From IMG/VR virus record IMGVR_UViG_3300020034_000023, positions 1 to 52,217 of that record: a stretch of 52,217 nucleotides of DNA; one strand, written 5' to 3'. A model generated the notes under the pieces. The model did not search any database. It had not been told where the DNA came from and worked only from the letters and a program-made list of their open reading frames with translations. Source of the stretch: a virus. Each line of letters begins with the position of its first letter. The stretch's first letter is position 1. A program made the translations under genes and the position numbers. Shown piece after piece: positions 7,440-14,087 of this stretch.

Positions 7440-7693
7440 GGTAGCACATATTCCTGTGACACATCTCCACCCGGTCGGCGACGCCCCGTGTCCGGGTGCC
7501 GCATCCAGCCTTCGGGCTCACCTTCTCCATCCCACAGCGCAAGGGCGACGACCGCCGCCCAGATGGTGTCGTATCACCACACGTTGTCGAACGACATGCT
7601 CCCGGTGAATCCGATACCGATCCGCGCCCGCCCCTCGAACAGGGGGTAGATCACCGCCGTGCGGTCGCCAAAGATGCGCTCAGGAAACGCCAT
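7436..7693 (-). CDS. Small phage protein with in-frame UGA at codon 40
   Basis: ATG at 7693 begins MAFPERIFGDRTAVIYPLFE. Codon 40 (7574-7576) is TGA, but the same frame continues as YDTIWAAVVALALWDGEGEP and then GWMRHPDTGRRRPGGD to a TGA at 7436-7438. I recall this kind of phage protein as one continuous chain with Trp-Cys-Tyr at this point (...GRARIGIG...WCYD...WDGxGEPxGW.RH...GRRRPDGD), so UGA would replace Cys. A hairpin, GGGCG with a GGTC apex, starts 13 bases after the UGA. Either the gene is split by a nonsense change, the base is an error, or UGA is recoded. If termination is normal the product is 39 aa (7574-7693). Confidence 0.55.
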
Positions 7694-8048
7694 TGCTCCG
7701 CCTTCTCCTACTCTGGTGCGGGGTGAGTGCTCGACTAGCCAGTGCTTGCACACGGGCAAAGGCCAGACTCCCGTCTTCTCGAATGCCGTTCCCGTCCGAC
7801 CAACAGCCATCATCGGCCGCGATGGCGGTCAACGCCTTGCGGTTCCGCTCGATTTCCTCCACGAAGCTCTCCAGCAACTTGTACGCGGCATAGGTATCGG
7901 CCCCGTAGATCGTCCCGCTCTGCGCAATCATGTGCTCCCGCAACTCCGGTGAGAGATCAGGGGAGAATTCATCCGGAGTCGCCTTCCCGGTTTTGAGAAT
8001 CTCCTTGGCCCGATTCAAATCATCGTCAAGCGTGTCGTAGTAGGACAT
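7680..8048 (-). CDS. Hypothetical acidic helical protein (122 aa)
   Basis: MSYYDTLDDDLNRAKEILKT. ATG at 8048 follows the upstream TAA by one base, with AGG seven bases upstream. The C-terminus is Arg/Ser-rich and overlaps the next gene by 14 bases. No family recognised. Confidence 0.6.
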   Translation of the reverse strand: MSYYDTLDDDLNRAKEILKTGKATPDEFSPDLSPELREHMIAQSGTIYGADTYAAYKLLESFVEEIERNRKALTAIAADDGCWSDGNGIREDGSLAFARVQALASRALTPHQSRRRRSNGVS

Positions 8049-8049
8049 C

Positions 8050-8124
8050 TTAATGCCTGCCAATCATCCACAACACGAGCCCCAGACAGAGAAACACGAT
8101 CACCGTGGCACTCGCGACTCCCAT
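8050..8124 (-). CDS. Membrane microprotein (24 aa)
   Basis: MGVASATVIVFLCLGLVLWM then IGRH; essentially one membrane helix. The ATG overlaps the upstream TGA (TGATG) and its TAA is one base from the next ATG, so it is locked into the operon. Function unknown. Confidence 0.5.
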   Translation of the reverse strand: MGVASATVIVFLCLGLVLWMIGRH

Positions 8125-8297
8125 CACCCAATCACGCGCGCTTGAAAGTGCATGTCGCGCAGCACCCACTCGATGGCCTCGGACTGATCCGCGAGCGTCA
8201 ACCCCATGCGGTTCTGCCGGATGGCGAGCCGAATCGCCGACATCAACTTCAACTGGGCTTCGCTGTATCGCGTCAGCCCGGTCTTCTCCGTATCCAT
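8124..8297 (-). CDS. Hypothetical helical protein (57 aa)
   Basis: MDTEKTGLTRYSEAQLKLMS; AAAGGAG lies just upstream of ATG 8297. Two amphipathic helices. No family recognised. Confidence 0.6.
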   Translation of the reverse strand: MDTEKTGLTRYSEAQLKLMSAIRLAIRQNRMGLTLADQSEAIEWVLRDMHFQARVIG

Positions 8298-8299
8298 CG

Positions 8300-8488
8300 C
8301 TACTCCTTTGGGTGCGCGGCCAGCCATGCGTCCGCTGCTCGAATGTAATCGTCCGACGCGTGTTCCAGCTCCGCCATCATCTCGGCCTCCGTCTTGGGCC
8401 GCTCCCAGACCAACCGATAAGCGGTGCCACCCACCACGTAGACGAGCGCATAGGCCAACACTCTGAGAAAGCGCAACACACGTCTCAC
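8300..8488 (-). CDS. Membrane microprotein (62 aa, GTG start)
   Basis: GTG at 8488 overlaps the preceding TGA (GTGA). A hydrophobic segment (LRFLRVLAYALVYVVGGTA) is followed by an acidic cytoplasmic-type helix (TEAEMMAELEHASDDYIRAA). One membrane pass; function unknown. Confidence 0.6.
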   Translation of the reverse strand: MRRVLRFLRVLAYALVYVVGGTAYRLVWERPKTEAEMMAELEHASDDYIRAADAWLAAHPKE

Positions 8489-8634
8489 AGCTCCGCTCCA
8501 CAGTGATAACAGCGAAACGGCACCCCCGGTGGGGGAGCCACCGCAAAATTCGTCCACGCCCCACACGCGACGCACGACCCCCCGATGGTGTGGGCATAGA
8601 GCGTACTTATGTCTTCTCCAGCTTTTTCCCGCAT
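8485..8634 (-). CDS. Zinc-ribbon microprotein (49 aa)
   Basis: CVACG and CYHCG pairs 21 residues apart form a zinc ribbon. ATG at 8634 lies inside the 3' end of the previous gene (28-base overlap), with GAG upstream. Target unknown. Confidence 0.6.
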   Translation of the reverse strand: MREKAGEDISTLYAHTIGGSCVACGAWTNFAVAPPPGVPFRCYHCGAEL

Positions 8635-8789
8635 TGGCACTCGAAATGGGTCGTGGTAATTTCCACCAGCCGGAGTCCGTGCCCGTCCGCCTGTGCCAGA
8701 TTTCCCGGCACGGGCTTCTTGATCGTCTTCACGTGTTTTTGCCATGTGCGATCCACCCACCGAGGAATCTTGTCGCTGCGTGGCTTCAT
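8607..8789 (-). CDS. Basic hypothetical protein (60 aa)
   Basis: MKPRSDKIPRWVDRTWQKHV, ending FECQCGKKLEKT with a single CxC. ATGA overlap at its start. Basic N-terminus suggests nucleic-acid contact; no family recognised. Confidence 0.55.
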   Translation of the reverse strand: MKPRSDKIPRWVDRTWQKHVKTIKKPVPGNLAQADGHGLRLVEITTTHFECQCGKKLEKT

Positions 8790-8989
8790 GACGAACACCG
8801 CTGGCACTGTGTGTGATCGAGCACGTCGCCGCAGAAGCCGCACGTCTTGCGGGGACGACCATCCGCCCAGTGCCAGCTGATATTCGCATGGTTCTGAGCA
8901 CGGCACTCCGCTATTGACTTCTCAAACTTCTCACGGCTCACGCGCCGTTCCTTCACCGTGGTGACCCGTTCAGAGTCAGACATCTCCAT
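8786..8989 (-). CDS. Zinc-binding microprotein (67 aa)
   Basis: Begins MEMSDSERVTTVKERRVSRE; the C-terminus has CGFCGD and CQRC, plus an earlier Cys and His. The start overlaps the upstream TGA (TGATG). Likely one zinc site; function unknown. Confidence 0.6.
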   Translation of the reverse strand: MEMSDSERVTTVKERRVSREKFEKSIAECRAQNHANISWHWADGRPRKTCGFCGDVLDHTQCQRCSS

Positions 8990-9141
8990 CAGTACTCCCG
9001 TTTGCAGCGTCGGCACACCAGCCGCTTCTTCGGCGTGTCCCATTGCACTCGATTGCCACAGGTCGCACAGAGCTTTGTCAGCCGGGTGAACTGGGCAGGC
9101 ATCAGCCGCCGCATCAACTCCACCGAATTGGGCCGCGCCAT
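8989..9141 (-). CDS. Zinc-ribbon microprotein (50 aa)
   Basis: MARPNSVELMRRLMPAQFTR then CATCG and CRRC, 18 residues apart. TGATG junction with the membrane microprotein upstream. Basic tail (KREY). Confidence 0.65.
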   Translation of the reverse strand: MARPNSVELMRRLMPAQFTRLTKLCATCGNRVQWDTPKKRLVCRRCKREY

Positions 9142-9233
9142 CACCAGTACTTCTTCACGAAGTGCCCGACGATCCACATGAAGGGCGCGACGATCACCAG
9201 CAGGATGACGATCAGGAGAGTGGTCTCGCTCAT
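9141..9233 (-). CDS. Membrane microprotein (30 aa)
   Basis: MSETTLLIVILLVIVAPFMW is a single membrane helix; tail VGHFVKKYW. GGGGGG lies upstream of ATG 9233, and ATGA/TGATG overlaps sit on both sides. Function unknown. Confidence 0.6.
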   Translation of the reverse strand: MSETTLLIVILLVIVAPFMWIVGHFVKKYW

Positions 9234-9394
9234 GATCCCCCCACGGGTCGAGCCACCACCGTAGACGGCCCACCGTAGGACGTCGTGCTGGCCTTTTTGA
9301 GCGTGTAGTCTTTCAACGCCTCTTCTTTGGTGTCCGCCGTCACGACCCACGTGCGGGTCACCAGCTCGGTGCGGGAAACGAGAAAGTCAGGCAT
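9230..9394 (-). CDS. Hypothetical protein (54 aa)
   Basis: MPDFLVSRTELVTRTWVVTA; TAATG overlap with the SLOG gene stop. The pattern TWVVTADTKEEALK resembles small phage beta-alpha proteins. No family claimed. Confidence 0.6.
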   Translation of the reverse strand: MPDFLVSRTELVTRTWVVTADTKEEALKDYTLKKASTTSYGGPSTVVARPVGGS

Positions 9395-9888
9395 TAGTCC
9401 CTCGGGTCCGGGTGTCCGGTTTGCAGATAATGCAGATAGGGCGTCGTATGCACGTACTCGAAGTGCAGCGTCCCATCCGGGTAGACAATGACGAGCGGCT
9501 TGCACACCCGCCGCGCATAGCGAATGGTGGCCCACGTGCCGGAGCCACGGAGCTTCTCCTGCTTCTGCGCCGGGGCGGCGATCATCACCTGTGACGCGTC
9601 CACAATCTCCGGATTGCGCAACAAGAAGTACTTCGAGGGCCAGTAGGAGTCGCAGACCACAGGCGCGCGCTGCGTGACCTTCCCCTGCTTGTCCACCCCC
9701 GGATGGCCCTCCATATAGAGTTTCGCCTTGCGCGCGAGCACATGGAATTCCGCGTCGCCCCCCACACACATGCCGTGATGCGCCACCTGCACGCCTTGCG
9801 TGATGAACTCCTTGATGAGGAGGTCCACCTTCAGGGCTTGGGGCGGGGTCATGCCACGTCGCGTGGCGGTGAATCCGATATCTCTCAT
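9394..9888 (-). CDS. SLOG-superfamily nucleotide-binding protein (164 aa)
   Basis: The N-terminal GFTATRRGMTPPQ and HHGMCVGGDAEFHVLARKA fit the GxTGxR...HGxCxGxDAxAH pattern of SLOG-fold proteins (YpsA/DprA/LOG relatives). The family binds nucleotide derivatives and often occurs in phage or conflict loci. The start is fixed by the motif, and ATG 9888 is only 7 bases from the -10 box, so the mRNA should be leaderless. Ligand unknown; it could sense or hydrolyse a nucleotide signal. Confidence 0.75.
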   Translation of the reverse strand: MRDIGFTATRRGMTPPQALKVDLLIKEFITQGVQVAHHGMCVGGDAEFHVLARKAKLYMEGHPGVDKQGKVTQRAPVVCDSYWPSKYFLLRNPEIVDASQVMIAAPAQKQEKLRGSGTWATIRYARRVCKPLVIVYPDGTLHFEYVHTTPYLHYLQTGHPDPRD

Positions 9889-9895
9889 AACGCCC

Positions 9896-9924
9896 AGTCT
9901 AGCCACTTTCCAACGGTTTGTCAA
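9896..9924 (-). promoter_or_regulatory. Sigma70-type promoter, leaderless SLOG gene
   Basis: TTGACA (9919-9924), 17 bp, TAGACT (9896-9901). Seven bases (GGGCGTT) separate the -10 box from the ATG at 9888, so transcription should begin at or next to the start codon. Confidence 0.85.
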
Positions 9925-9928
9925 GGAC

Positions 9929-10636
9929 TTACGATTTCGGGGGTTCCAACAGCTTCCGGAAGTTCTGCACGAGCTGTTTCAGTTCGGCGTTCTCCCGATC
10001 CACTTGGAGCACCCAGTCCCGTAGCTCGGTCAACCCCGCGATGCAGTCATCCAGTGTGGAGGCGGCTGCCATCATCGGGGTCACCTTGGAGAGCGATTCA
10101 GGGATGTCCCCCGTGCGCATTTTGCGCTTGACCAAACTGATGGCCTGCGCGAGTGACGCATGGGTCGTGGGGATGCCCTCTTCGCGTGCAATTGATTGCA
10201 ATCGGTGGGCTTCGTCGGCACTCCCTTTGGAGAGGTCCGGGGGATGGCGCTTCAGAAGGTCTTGGATCGCGCCTTTGGCGGCGACTTGCTTGGGGCCTTT
10301 CCCGTTGCCGTTCCCATTCCCTGAGTGCGGGGGGAACAGGTCGTAGAGCAGCTGGCGCACCGCCCGATGGTTCTTGCGGTTGATGTAGGTCGCATGCACG
10401 CGCCGCGCTTCCTTCGTGAGCTGATCGTAGATCGGCGGGGGGATGCCATCGGTCAGAACAAACGCCTTGGTCTTCGGGGGAATCTTCGTGATGATGTCTT
10501 GCACCGGCACCCCGGACTGGGCCTCGATCCAATGCACGCGTGGGTGACGGGCGAATTCTGCGTTGGGGGTTTGTTCTTTGCCGAGAAACACGCACGTGAA
10601 TTCATCCTCGCCGATGACGACCTTCGAGTCTTCCAT
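9929..10636 (-). CDS. Hypothetical protein, DUF2325-like N-half (235 aa)
   Basis: Residues 1-100 show a Rossmann-like alternation (KVVIGEDEFTCVFLG; KAFVLTDGIPPPIYDQL; ARRVHATYINRKNHRAVRQL) that resembles DUF2325, though weakly. A Gly/Asn linker (HSGNGNGNGKG) leads to a helical C-terminal half ending in a coiled coil. ATG at 10636 has GGGAG upstream. A dispersed palindrome lies inside the coding region (10187-10200). Function unknown. Confidence 0.5.
   Translation of the reverse strand: MEDSKVVIGEDEFTCVFLGKEQTPNAEFARHPRVHWIEAQSGVPVQDIITKIPPKTKAFVLTDGIPPPIYDQLTKEARRVHATYINRKNHRAVRQLLYDLFPPHSGNGNGNGKGPKQVAAKGAIQDLLKRHPPDLSKGSADEAHRLQSIAREEGIPTTHASLAQAISLVKRKMRTGDIPESLSKVTPMMAAASTLDDCIAGLTELRDWVLQVDRENAELKQLVQNFRKLLEPPKS
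10187..10200. promoter_or_regulatory. Dispersed palindrome site 3 (TGCAATTGATTGCA)
   Basis: Perfect copy inside the coding region of the 235-aa gene, encoding LQSIA on the minus strand. No promoter lies next to it, so it may be a roadblock-type site or a chance match. Confidence 0.45.
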
Positions 10637-10658
10637 AACACTCCCTTGTTGAATGGGA

Positions 10659-10686
10659 GGAGGAGTGGGCGGGGAGCCCACCCTCC
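10659..10686 (-). ncRNA. Strong hairpin between genes
   Basis: GTGGGC/GCCCAC (6 bp) plus an outer GGAGG/CCTCC stem with one bulged base, loop GGGGA. No U-tract on either side, so it is not a classic terminator. It lies just downstream of the tRNA-like element and upstream of a ribosome site; RNA processing or stability is possible. Confidence 0.5.
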
Positions 10687-10716
10687 AGTAGCGATCCGCC
10701 GTGACGTAGACCACGA

Positions 10717-11049
10717 CTAAATGGTAGGGTGGACCGGGCTCGAACCGGCAAGTCTAGGCTTTGCGGGCTCTAGGTGTTTGTCCTTTTCACCACCACCCTG
10801 TGTGAGACGACGACGCTTCCGGAGCGACCGCTCGACCGACCGCTCAATTTCATCATGCACGACCCGCTGCAACTCGGAGGTCTCTTCGGTCATCTGCCCG
10901 GTCTGGCTGAACCCTCCGAAACTTTTGGCGGGGACATGCTCTGCCACCTTCTGTGCGACTCGGCAGAAGATGGCATTGGCCTCTCTTCGTGACAAGCCCA
11001 CAGCGGTGGCGCAGCGCCGAGTGTAGCCGAGCAAACCTCTGAATGTCAT
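10717..11049 (-). CDS. Hypothetical basic protein overlapping a tRNA-like gene (110 aa)
   Basis: MTFRGLLGYTRRCATAVGLS starts in an ATGA overlap with the upstream gene. A helical, Arg-rich middle (VERSLRKRRRL) suggests nucleic-acid binding. The last 26 codons are the antisense-free readthrough of a tRNA-like element (ending GSSPVHPTI, typical of a translated T-arm), so the natural C-terminus may be accidental. Confidence 0.5.
   Translation of the reverse strand: MTFRGLLGYTRRCATAVGLSRREANAIFCRVAQKVAEHVPAKSFGGFSQTGQMTEETSELQRVVHDEIERSVERSLRKRRRLTQGGGEKDKHLEPAKPRLAGSSPVHPTI
10722..10799 (-). tRNA. tRNA-Cys(GCA)-like gene with enlarged anticodon arm
   Basis: The acceptor stem AGGGTGG/CCACCCT is perfect over 7 bp, with discriminator A and encoded CCA. 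The D-arm is GTG/CAC with a GG-containing loop, and the T-arm is GCCGG-TTCGAGC-CCGGT. The anticodon arm is 20 nt, not 17: CTAG/CTAG, a bulged A, GC/GC, and a 7-base loop CCGCAAA placing GCA in the anticodon, but with C instead of U at position 33. Total 75 nt plus CCA. It lies inside the 3' end of a coding region. It could be a degenerate or specialised tRNA. Confidence 0.55.
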
Positions 11050-11303
11050 CGCTTTTTCCTACTCCGTGCCTTGGCCTTCCGTTTCGCTTTCTTGGTGGTC
11101 GCATCGAGCATGGTGCCACCCGCATCCGCGATTTCTTTGAGCAGGCACTTGAAGTCCTTCCGACCCAACACGGTCAATTTCAAGTAGACCGCATCCTCCT
11201 CGGGAGGACAGATGGTGATGTCGAAATGCTTGCCGTCACTGCCGCTGATGATTGAGCCTTTGATGTCCTTACTACTGGAGAAATGCTTCTCAACTGTGAT
11301 CAT
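11046..11303 (-). CDS. Hypothetical protein with basic tail (85 aa)
   Basis: MITVEKHFSSSKDIKGSIIS, a beta-rich body and a lysine/arginine tail (TTKKAKRKAKARSRKKR) that would bind nucleic acid. GGAGGGG lies upstream; ATGA overlap at the start. Confidence 0.65.
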   Translation of the reverse strand: MITVEKHFSSSKDIKGSIISGSDGKHFDITICPPEEDAVYLKLTVLGRKDFKCLLKEIADAGGTMLDATTKKAKRKAKARSRKKR

Positions 11304-11509
11304 CGGTTCCCCTCCACTGGTTTATCTACCGGCTCCAACGCGACGGCGAAGGTCCGTACAAGGTCGCACTTCACGGTGATGGTCGGCTTCCCTCTGAGCG
11401 CCCGCTTCTCGATGGCATAGGCGTGCCGGTCGCCCATCTGCACATCGACCAGACAGTAGGGGCAGTTGAACGGCACGAACAACTTTTCTTTGGGCTCCTC
11501 TTGGCTCAT
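11300..11509 (-). CDS. Hypothetical protein with CPYC motif (69 aa)
   Basis: MSQEEPKEKLFVPFNCPYCL. The CPYC pair resembles the active site of glutaredoxins or half a zinc knuckle, but the rest does not match a thioredoxin fold. A single later Cys (VKCDLV). Function unknown. Confidence 0.55.
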   Translation of the reverse strand: MSQEEPKEKLFVPFNCPYCLVDVQMGDRHAYAIEKRALRGKPTITVKCDLVRTFAVALEPVDKPVEGNR

Positions 11510-11724
11510 TTGAGACTCGCCTTCGCTTTGCTAATCAGCCACTTCTTTTTGGCCACGTCTTCCCGGTGATAAGTGAGGGTCAACGCCTGACTCCGTACCT
11601 CCACGCCATCCGCCTCGAACATCACGTGCGTGATCCCAGCCTCCACCCCCTCCAGATACGCATGGCGAATCAAGGCGGACACCTCTGACGTGAGACTGTC
11701 CACGATCTGTTTCACACCCGCCAT
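11506..11724 (-). CDS. Hypothetical helical protein (72 aa)
   Basis: MAGVKQIVDSLTSEVSALIR; its ATG follows the upstream TAG directly. Lys-rich C-terminus. No family recognised. Confidence 0.55.
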   Translation of the reverse strand: MAGVKQIVDSLTSEVSALIRHAYLEGVEAGITHVMFEADGVEVRSQALTLTYHREDVAKKKWLISKAKASLK

Positions 11725-12039
11725 CTACTCGCCCTCCACCACACCCACACGGATGTGCGCCATCGCACCAATCGGCTTCCCCTTCGAGACTCGCATCCGT
11801 GCCCACGCACCACAGAGCTTGTCCGCCGCGCGCGCCCCCTGCACCACGACGCGATGCAGCTCCACCGTCTTGTCCGGGTAAGTGGTGGCGAATGTCACCA
11901 GCACCGGCATCTCGACCGCCGCCCAGATCGACTGACGTCCCTCATGGATCGCGATGCGCCGCACAATCTCGTACGCGTCCAGCAACTCTGGCTTGACCAG
12001 ATCATCGGGGATGGGATGGCCGAGCGCGTCGCAACTCAT
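11725..12039 (-). CDS. Hypothetical protein (104 aa)
   Basis: MSCDALGHPIPDDLVKPELL; helix-rich first half and beta-rich second half. ATGA overlap at the start. No family recognised. Confidence 0.6.
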   Translation of the reverse strand: MSCDALGHPIPDDLVKPELLDAYEIVRRIAIHEGRQSIWAAVEMPVLVTFATTYPDKTVELHRVVVQGARAADKLCGAWARMRVSKGKPIGAMAHIRVGVVEGE

Positions 12040-12296
12040 GTCTTTTTAACCGGCGCAGCCACGTCGTCGTGCTGTGCTTTGAGCGGTGTGGCGAACTCCG
12101 AAGCCGGGGCCACCACCGGATCGGCCAGTTTCTCGGGCACCGGCACATCGGCCAACGTCCCGCGCTTCAGGACGGCCGACCAGAACTGCAACCATGGCCC
12201 GCTCATGTCGGTCACCTTCTGATCGGGGAAGCCCGCTCGAAAGGCTGTCTTCAGATCCTTCACGCTGATCGTCACGACTTTCGTTGCCTGCGCCAT
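12036..12296 (-). CDS. Hypothetical protein (86 aa)
   Basis: MAQATKVVTISVKDLKTAFR; a short folded region followed by a low-complexity Pro/Ala tail. Its ATG follows the upstream TGA directly. Confidence 0.55.
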   Translation of the reverse strand: MAQATKVVTISVKDLKTAFRAGFPDQKVTDMSGPWLQFWSAVLKRGTLADVPVPEKLADPVVAPASEFATPLKAQHDDVAAPVKKT

Positions 12297-12677
12297 TCAC
12301 CTCTCCTCCGGCAGCCACGTGTTAGTGCGTGCCCGCGTAAACAAAGCCTTGACTCGCCCCGCCCAGAGCCCCGCCTCACGCGTCGCGAGCCGAGACACGT
12401 TCCCATCCTGCACTATCGTGGGGATCACCCACACGGCATCGAGCACGAGGTCTGAAGCGGCTTTCTCCAAGAGGGTCAGATCCGGCTTCAGGTAGAAGAC
12501 CGGGCCGTCGCCCCCTGTCTCAGACTCGTCGGCATGCGGCTGGCAAATGAGCACCGCCCGATGGGTATCGTCCGCGCGCACATAGACCCCCACGGCTGGT
12601 TGGCCGCACACGGTGTCATCATCGTTGTGAAATTCACACGTCGATTTGAACACGGTGATATAGCGGGTGGCGTTCAT
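12297..12677 (-). CDS. Hypothetical Cys/His protein (126 aa)
   Basis: CEFHNDDDTVCGQPAVGVYV with a later ICQPHAD gives a C-x8-C...C-x2-H zinc-type site near the N-terminus. The C-terminal half is helical. AAGGAG lies 12 bases upstream of ATG 12677. Function unknown. Confidence 0.6.
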   Translation of the reverse strand: MNATRYITVFKSTCEFHNDDDTVCGQPAVGVYVRADDTHRAVLICQPHADESETGGDGPVFYLKPDLTLLEKAASDLVLDAVWVIPTIVQDGNVSRLATREAGLWAGRVKALFTRARTNTWLPEER

Positions 12678-12715
12678 GATGGCTTCACTCCTTGAAGTCG
12701 TGCGATGGAATTCCG

Positions 12716-12919
12716 TTACGCGACGTCTTCCAGATCCACGTAGGCCCGCAGCGACGCGAGCGCATCCGGATACGTGGGAGCCGCGAAGACTCCGTTGTGC
12801 ATCGCCTTCACCTCGTCGGCCCGACCCGCTTGCTTCAGGGCCTTGGCGACTTGGTTGACGAGCGAGAAAATGTTACCACTGTATTTCGCAGTATTGATGG
12901 TCAATTTGGGCTTCGACAT
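12716..12919 (-). CDS. Hypothetical protein (67 aa)
   Basis: MSKPKLTINTAKYSGNIFSL; ATG 12919 has GGAG five bases upstream and lies 33 bases from a promoter. It is the first gene of the transcription unit that runs left towards the SLOG gene. The compact helical body (VNQVAKALKQAGRADEV) has no known match. Confidence 0.65.
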   Translation of the reverse strand: MSKPKLTINTAKYSGNIFSLVNQVAKALKQAGRADEVKAMHNGVFAAPTYPDALASLRAYVDLEDVA

Positions 12920-12951
12920 AGCCACTCCATTGGAATTGTTGACGTGGGATC

Positions 12952-12980
12952 AGTCTACCACGCACCCAAAGGTTTGTCAA
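12952..12980 (-). promoter_or_regulatory. Sigma70-type promoter with upstream palindrome
   Basis: TTGACA (12975-12980), 17 bp, TAGACT (12952-12957). Palindrome site 4 begins 1 bp beyond the -35 box. Drives the genes from 12919 leftward. Confidence 0.85.
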
Positions 12981-12981
12981 G

Positions 12982-12995
12982 TGCAACTGATTGCA
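12982..12995. promoter_or_regulatory. Dispersed palindrome site 4 (TGCAACTGATTGCA)
   Basis: One base upstream of a -35 box, centred near -43.5. Same spacing as sites 6, 14 and 17. Confidence 0.75.
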
Positions 12996-13001
12996 CAGGT
13001 T

Positions 13002-13187
13002 TTACACGTCGATTGACAGTTTTTCCACAAGCCACTGGGCCTGCGCCGGAGAGCACCCCACGGTCGTCACCAGCCACGAGACCGGATTATGCACCGCATG
13101 ATCCTCCGGGGTCATGGACTGGAGCGCGAGCCGTCCCAGTCGGATGGCAGCAGTTTGCTGGATGGGCGTGAGTTCACCGAGCGTCAT
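13002..13187 (-). CDS. Hypothetical helical protein (61 aa)
   Basis: MTLGELTPIQQTAAIRLGRL; GAGGAAG lies upstream of ATG 13187, which is inside the 3' end of the previous gene. No family recognised. Confidence 0.6.
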   Translation of the reverse strand: MTLGELTPIQQTAAIRLGRLALQSMTPEDHAVHNPVSWLVTTVGCSPAQAQWLVEKLSIDV

Positions 13188-13377
13188 GAATCTTCCTCGC
13201 CTTCTCCGTGCGCAACAGCATTTCCGAGATGCTACCATAGTTGCCGCACAGATCCGCCGCCGTCACCGTCACGGTCTCCGGCACCTCCAGCGCCATCCAG
13301 TGTCGCTGATCCTCCGGGTCCACATCCTGCGCCGCGTAGAGCACCCCGCTTTCGGGCGACTGATAGAGTATCGGCAT
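13174..13377 (-). CDS. Hypothetical protein (67 aa)
   Basis: MPILYQSPESGVLYAAQDVD; TGATG junction with the upstream gene. Beta-rich N-terminus. No family recognised. Confidence 0.6.
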   Translation of the reverse strand: MPILYQSPESGVLYAAQDVDPEDQRHWMALEVPETVTVTAADLCGNYGSISEMLLRTEKARKIHDAR

Positions 13378-13643
13378 CACAGATCCTTTCGCGTATCGTG
13401 TGTCACGAACGTCACCCACCCGAGCCGCTGGGCCAGCTGCCCCATGGTGAACTTGTCCTTGTGACGGTTCCAGAATCCCCGGCAGCACGCGGTCTTCGAG
13501 TGGTGGCAGATGCGGAACCCGCCGAAGTATCCCTCCATATGCTTGTCGGCGATCTGGGCTTCGAGGTTCGGCACGTCGAAGTGCGAATTCTTCCGGTAGA
13601 TGCAGGTCTTACACTGCGCCGCTTGCACCTCAAACGCCTCCAT
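13377..13643 (-). CDS. Cys-rich zinc-type phage protein (88 aa)
   Basis: CKTCIYRKNSHFDVPNLEAQ near the N-terminus and FRICHHSKTACCRGFWNRHK in the middle give a conserved CxxC...CHHS...CCRGFW pattern that I recall in phage proteins of this size, together with the GQLAQRLG tail. Probably two metal-binding positions. GGGGAGG lies upstream of ATG 13643. Molecular role unknown. Confidence 0.65.
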   Translation of the reverse strand: MEAFEVQAAQCKTCIYRKNSHFDVPNLEAQIADKHMEGYFGGFRICHHSKTACCRGFWNRHKDKFTMGQLAQRLGWVTFVTHDTRKDL

Positions 13644-13645
13644 GA

Positions 13646-13759
13646 TTACCTCCCCAGACACTCGCGATACAGATGGTGCAGCCAGCGGGACACAGAATAC
13701 CAGCCCCGGTAACCACAGACTCCGCAGTGTATCCGCTTCATGCGCTTAGGTACTTTCAT
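13646..13759 (-). CDS. Zinc-finger microprotein (37 aa)
   Basis: MKVPKRMKRIHCGVCGYRGW with a later LHHLYREC gives a C-x2-C...H...C finger in a basic peptide. ATG overlaps the upstream TGA; the stop is two bases before the next ATG. Confidence 0.6.
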   Translation of the reverse strand: MKVPKRMKRIHCGVCGYRGWYSVSRWLHHLYRECLGR

Positions 13760-13950
13760 CGCGTCGGGGCGTCTGAGGTCTCCTTCGGGTCTGCTCCGGT
13801 CACCGTGTAGCCGCCGACCACCAAATCGAACTCGACGCGGGCACTCTCGTAGTACACCCAGCTCGCATCGTCGTAGGTGGGACCGGGAATGTGGACATCC
13901 GCGTCATCCTCGATCTGGGCGACCAGCGTCTTGAAGTCTCGGCCTTTCAT
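13756..13950 (-). CDS. Hypothetical acidic protein (64 aa)
   Basis: MKGRDFKTLVAQIEDDADVH; GGAGGAAACG lies upstream. Acidic and partly beta. No family recognised. Confidence 0.6.
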   Translation of the reverse strand: MKGRDFKTLVAQIEDDADVHIPGPTYDDASWVYYESARVEFDLVVGGYTVTGADPKETSDAPTR

Positions 13951-14087
13951 CGTTTCCTCCACCACACTACGACGTCATGCACGAGCGCGATGGGCAACAG
14001 GATTGGCAATGCCACCAGCCACGTGATCGCAAACGCGGTCAACTCGATGATCTGCGTCAGCTCCCACCGCATGTGTGTCCATCTCAT
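13947..14087 (-). CDS. Membrane microprotein (46 aa)
   Basis: A central hydrophobic stretch (LTAFAITWLVALPILLPIAL) flanked by charged ends (MRWTHMRWELTQ; WWRKR). ATGA overlap at the start. Function unknown. Confidence 0.6.
   Translation of the reverse strand: MRWTHMRWELTQIIELTAFAITWLVALPILLPIALVHDVVVWWRKR

Noticed and set aside
10659-10686. Rho-independent terminator
   Set aside because: Strong hairpin but no U-tract on either strand.
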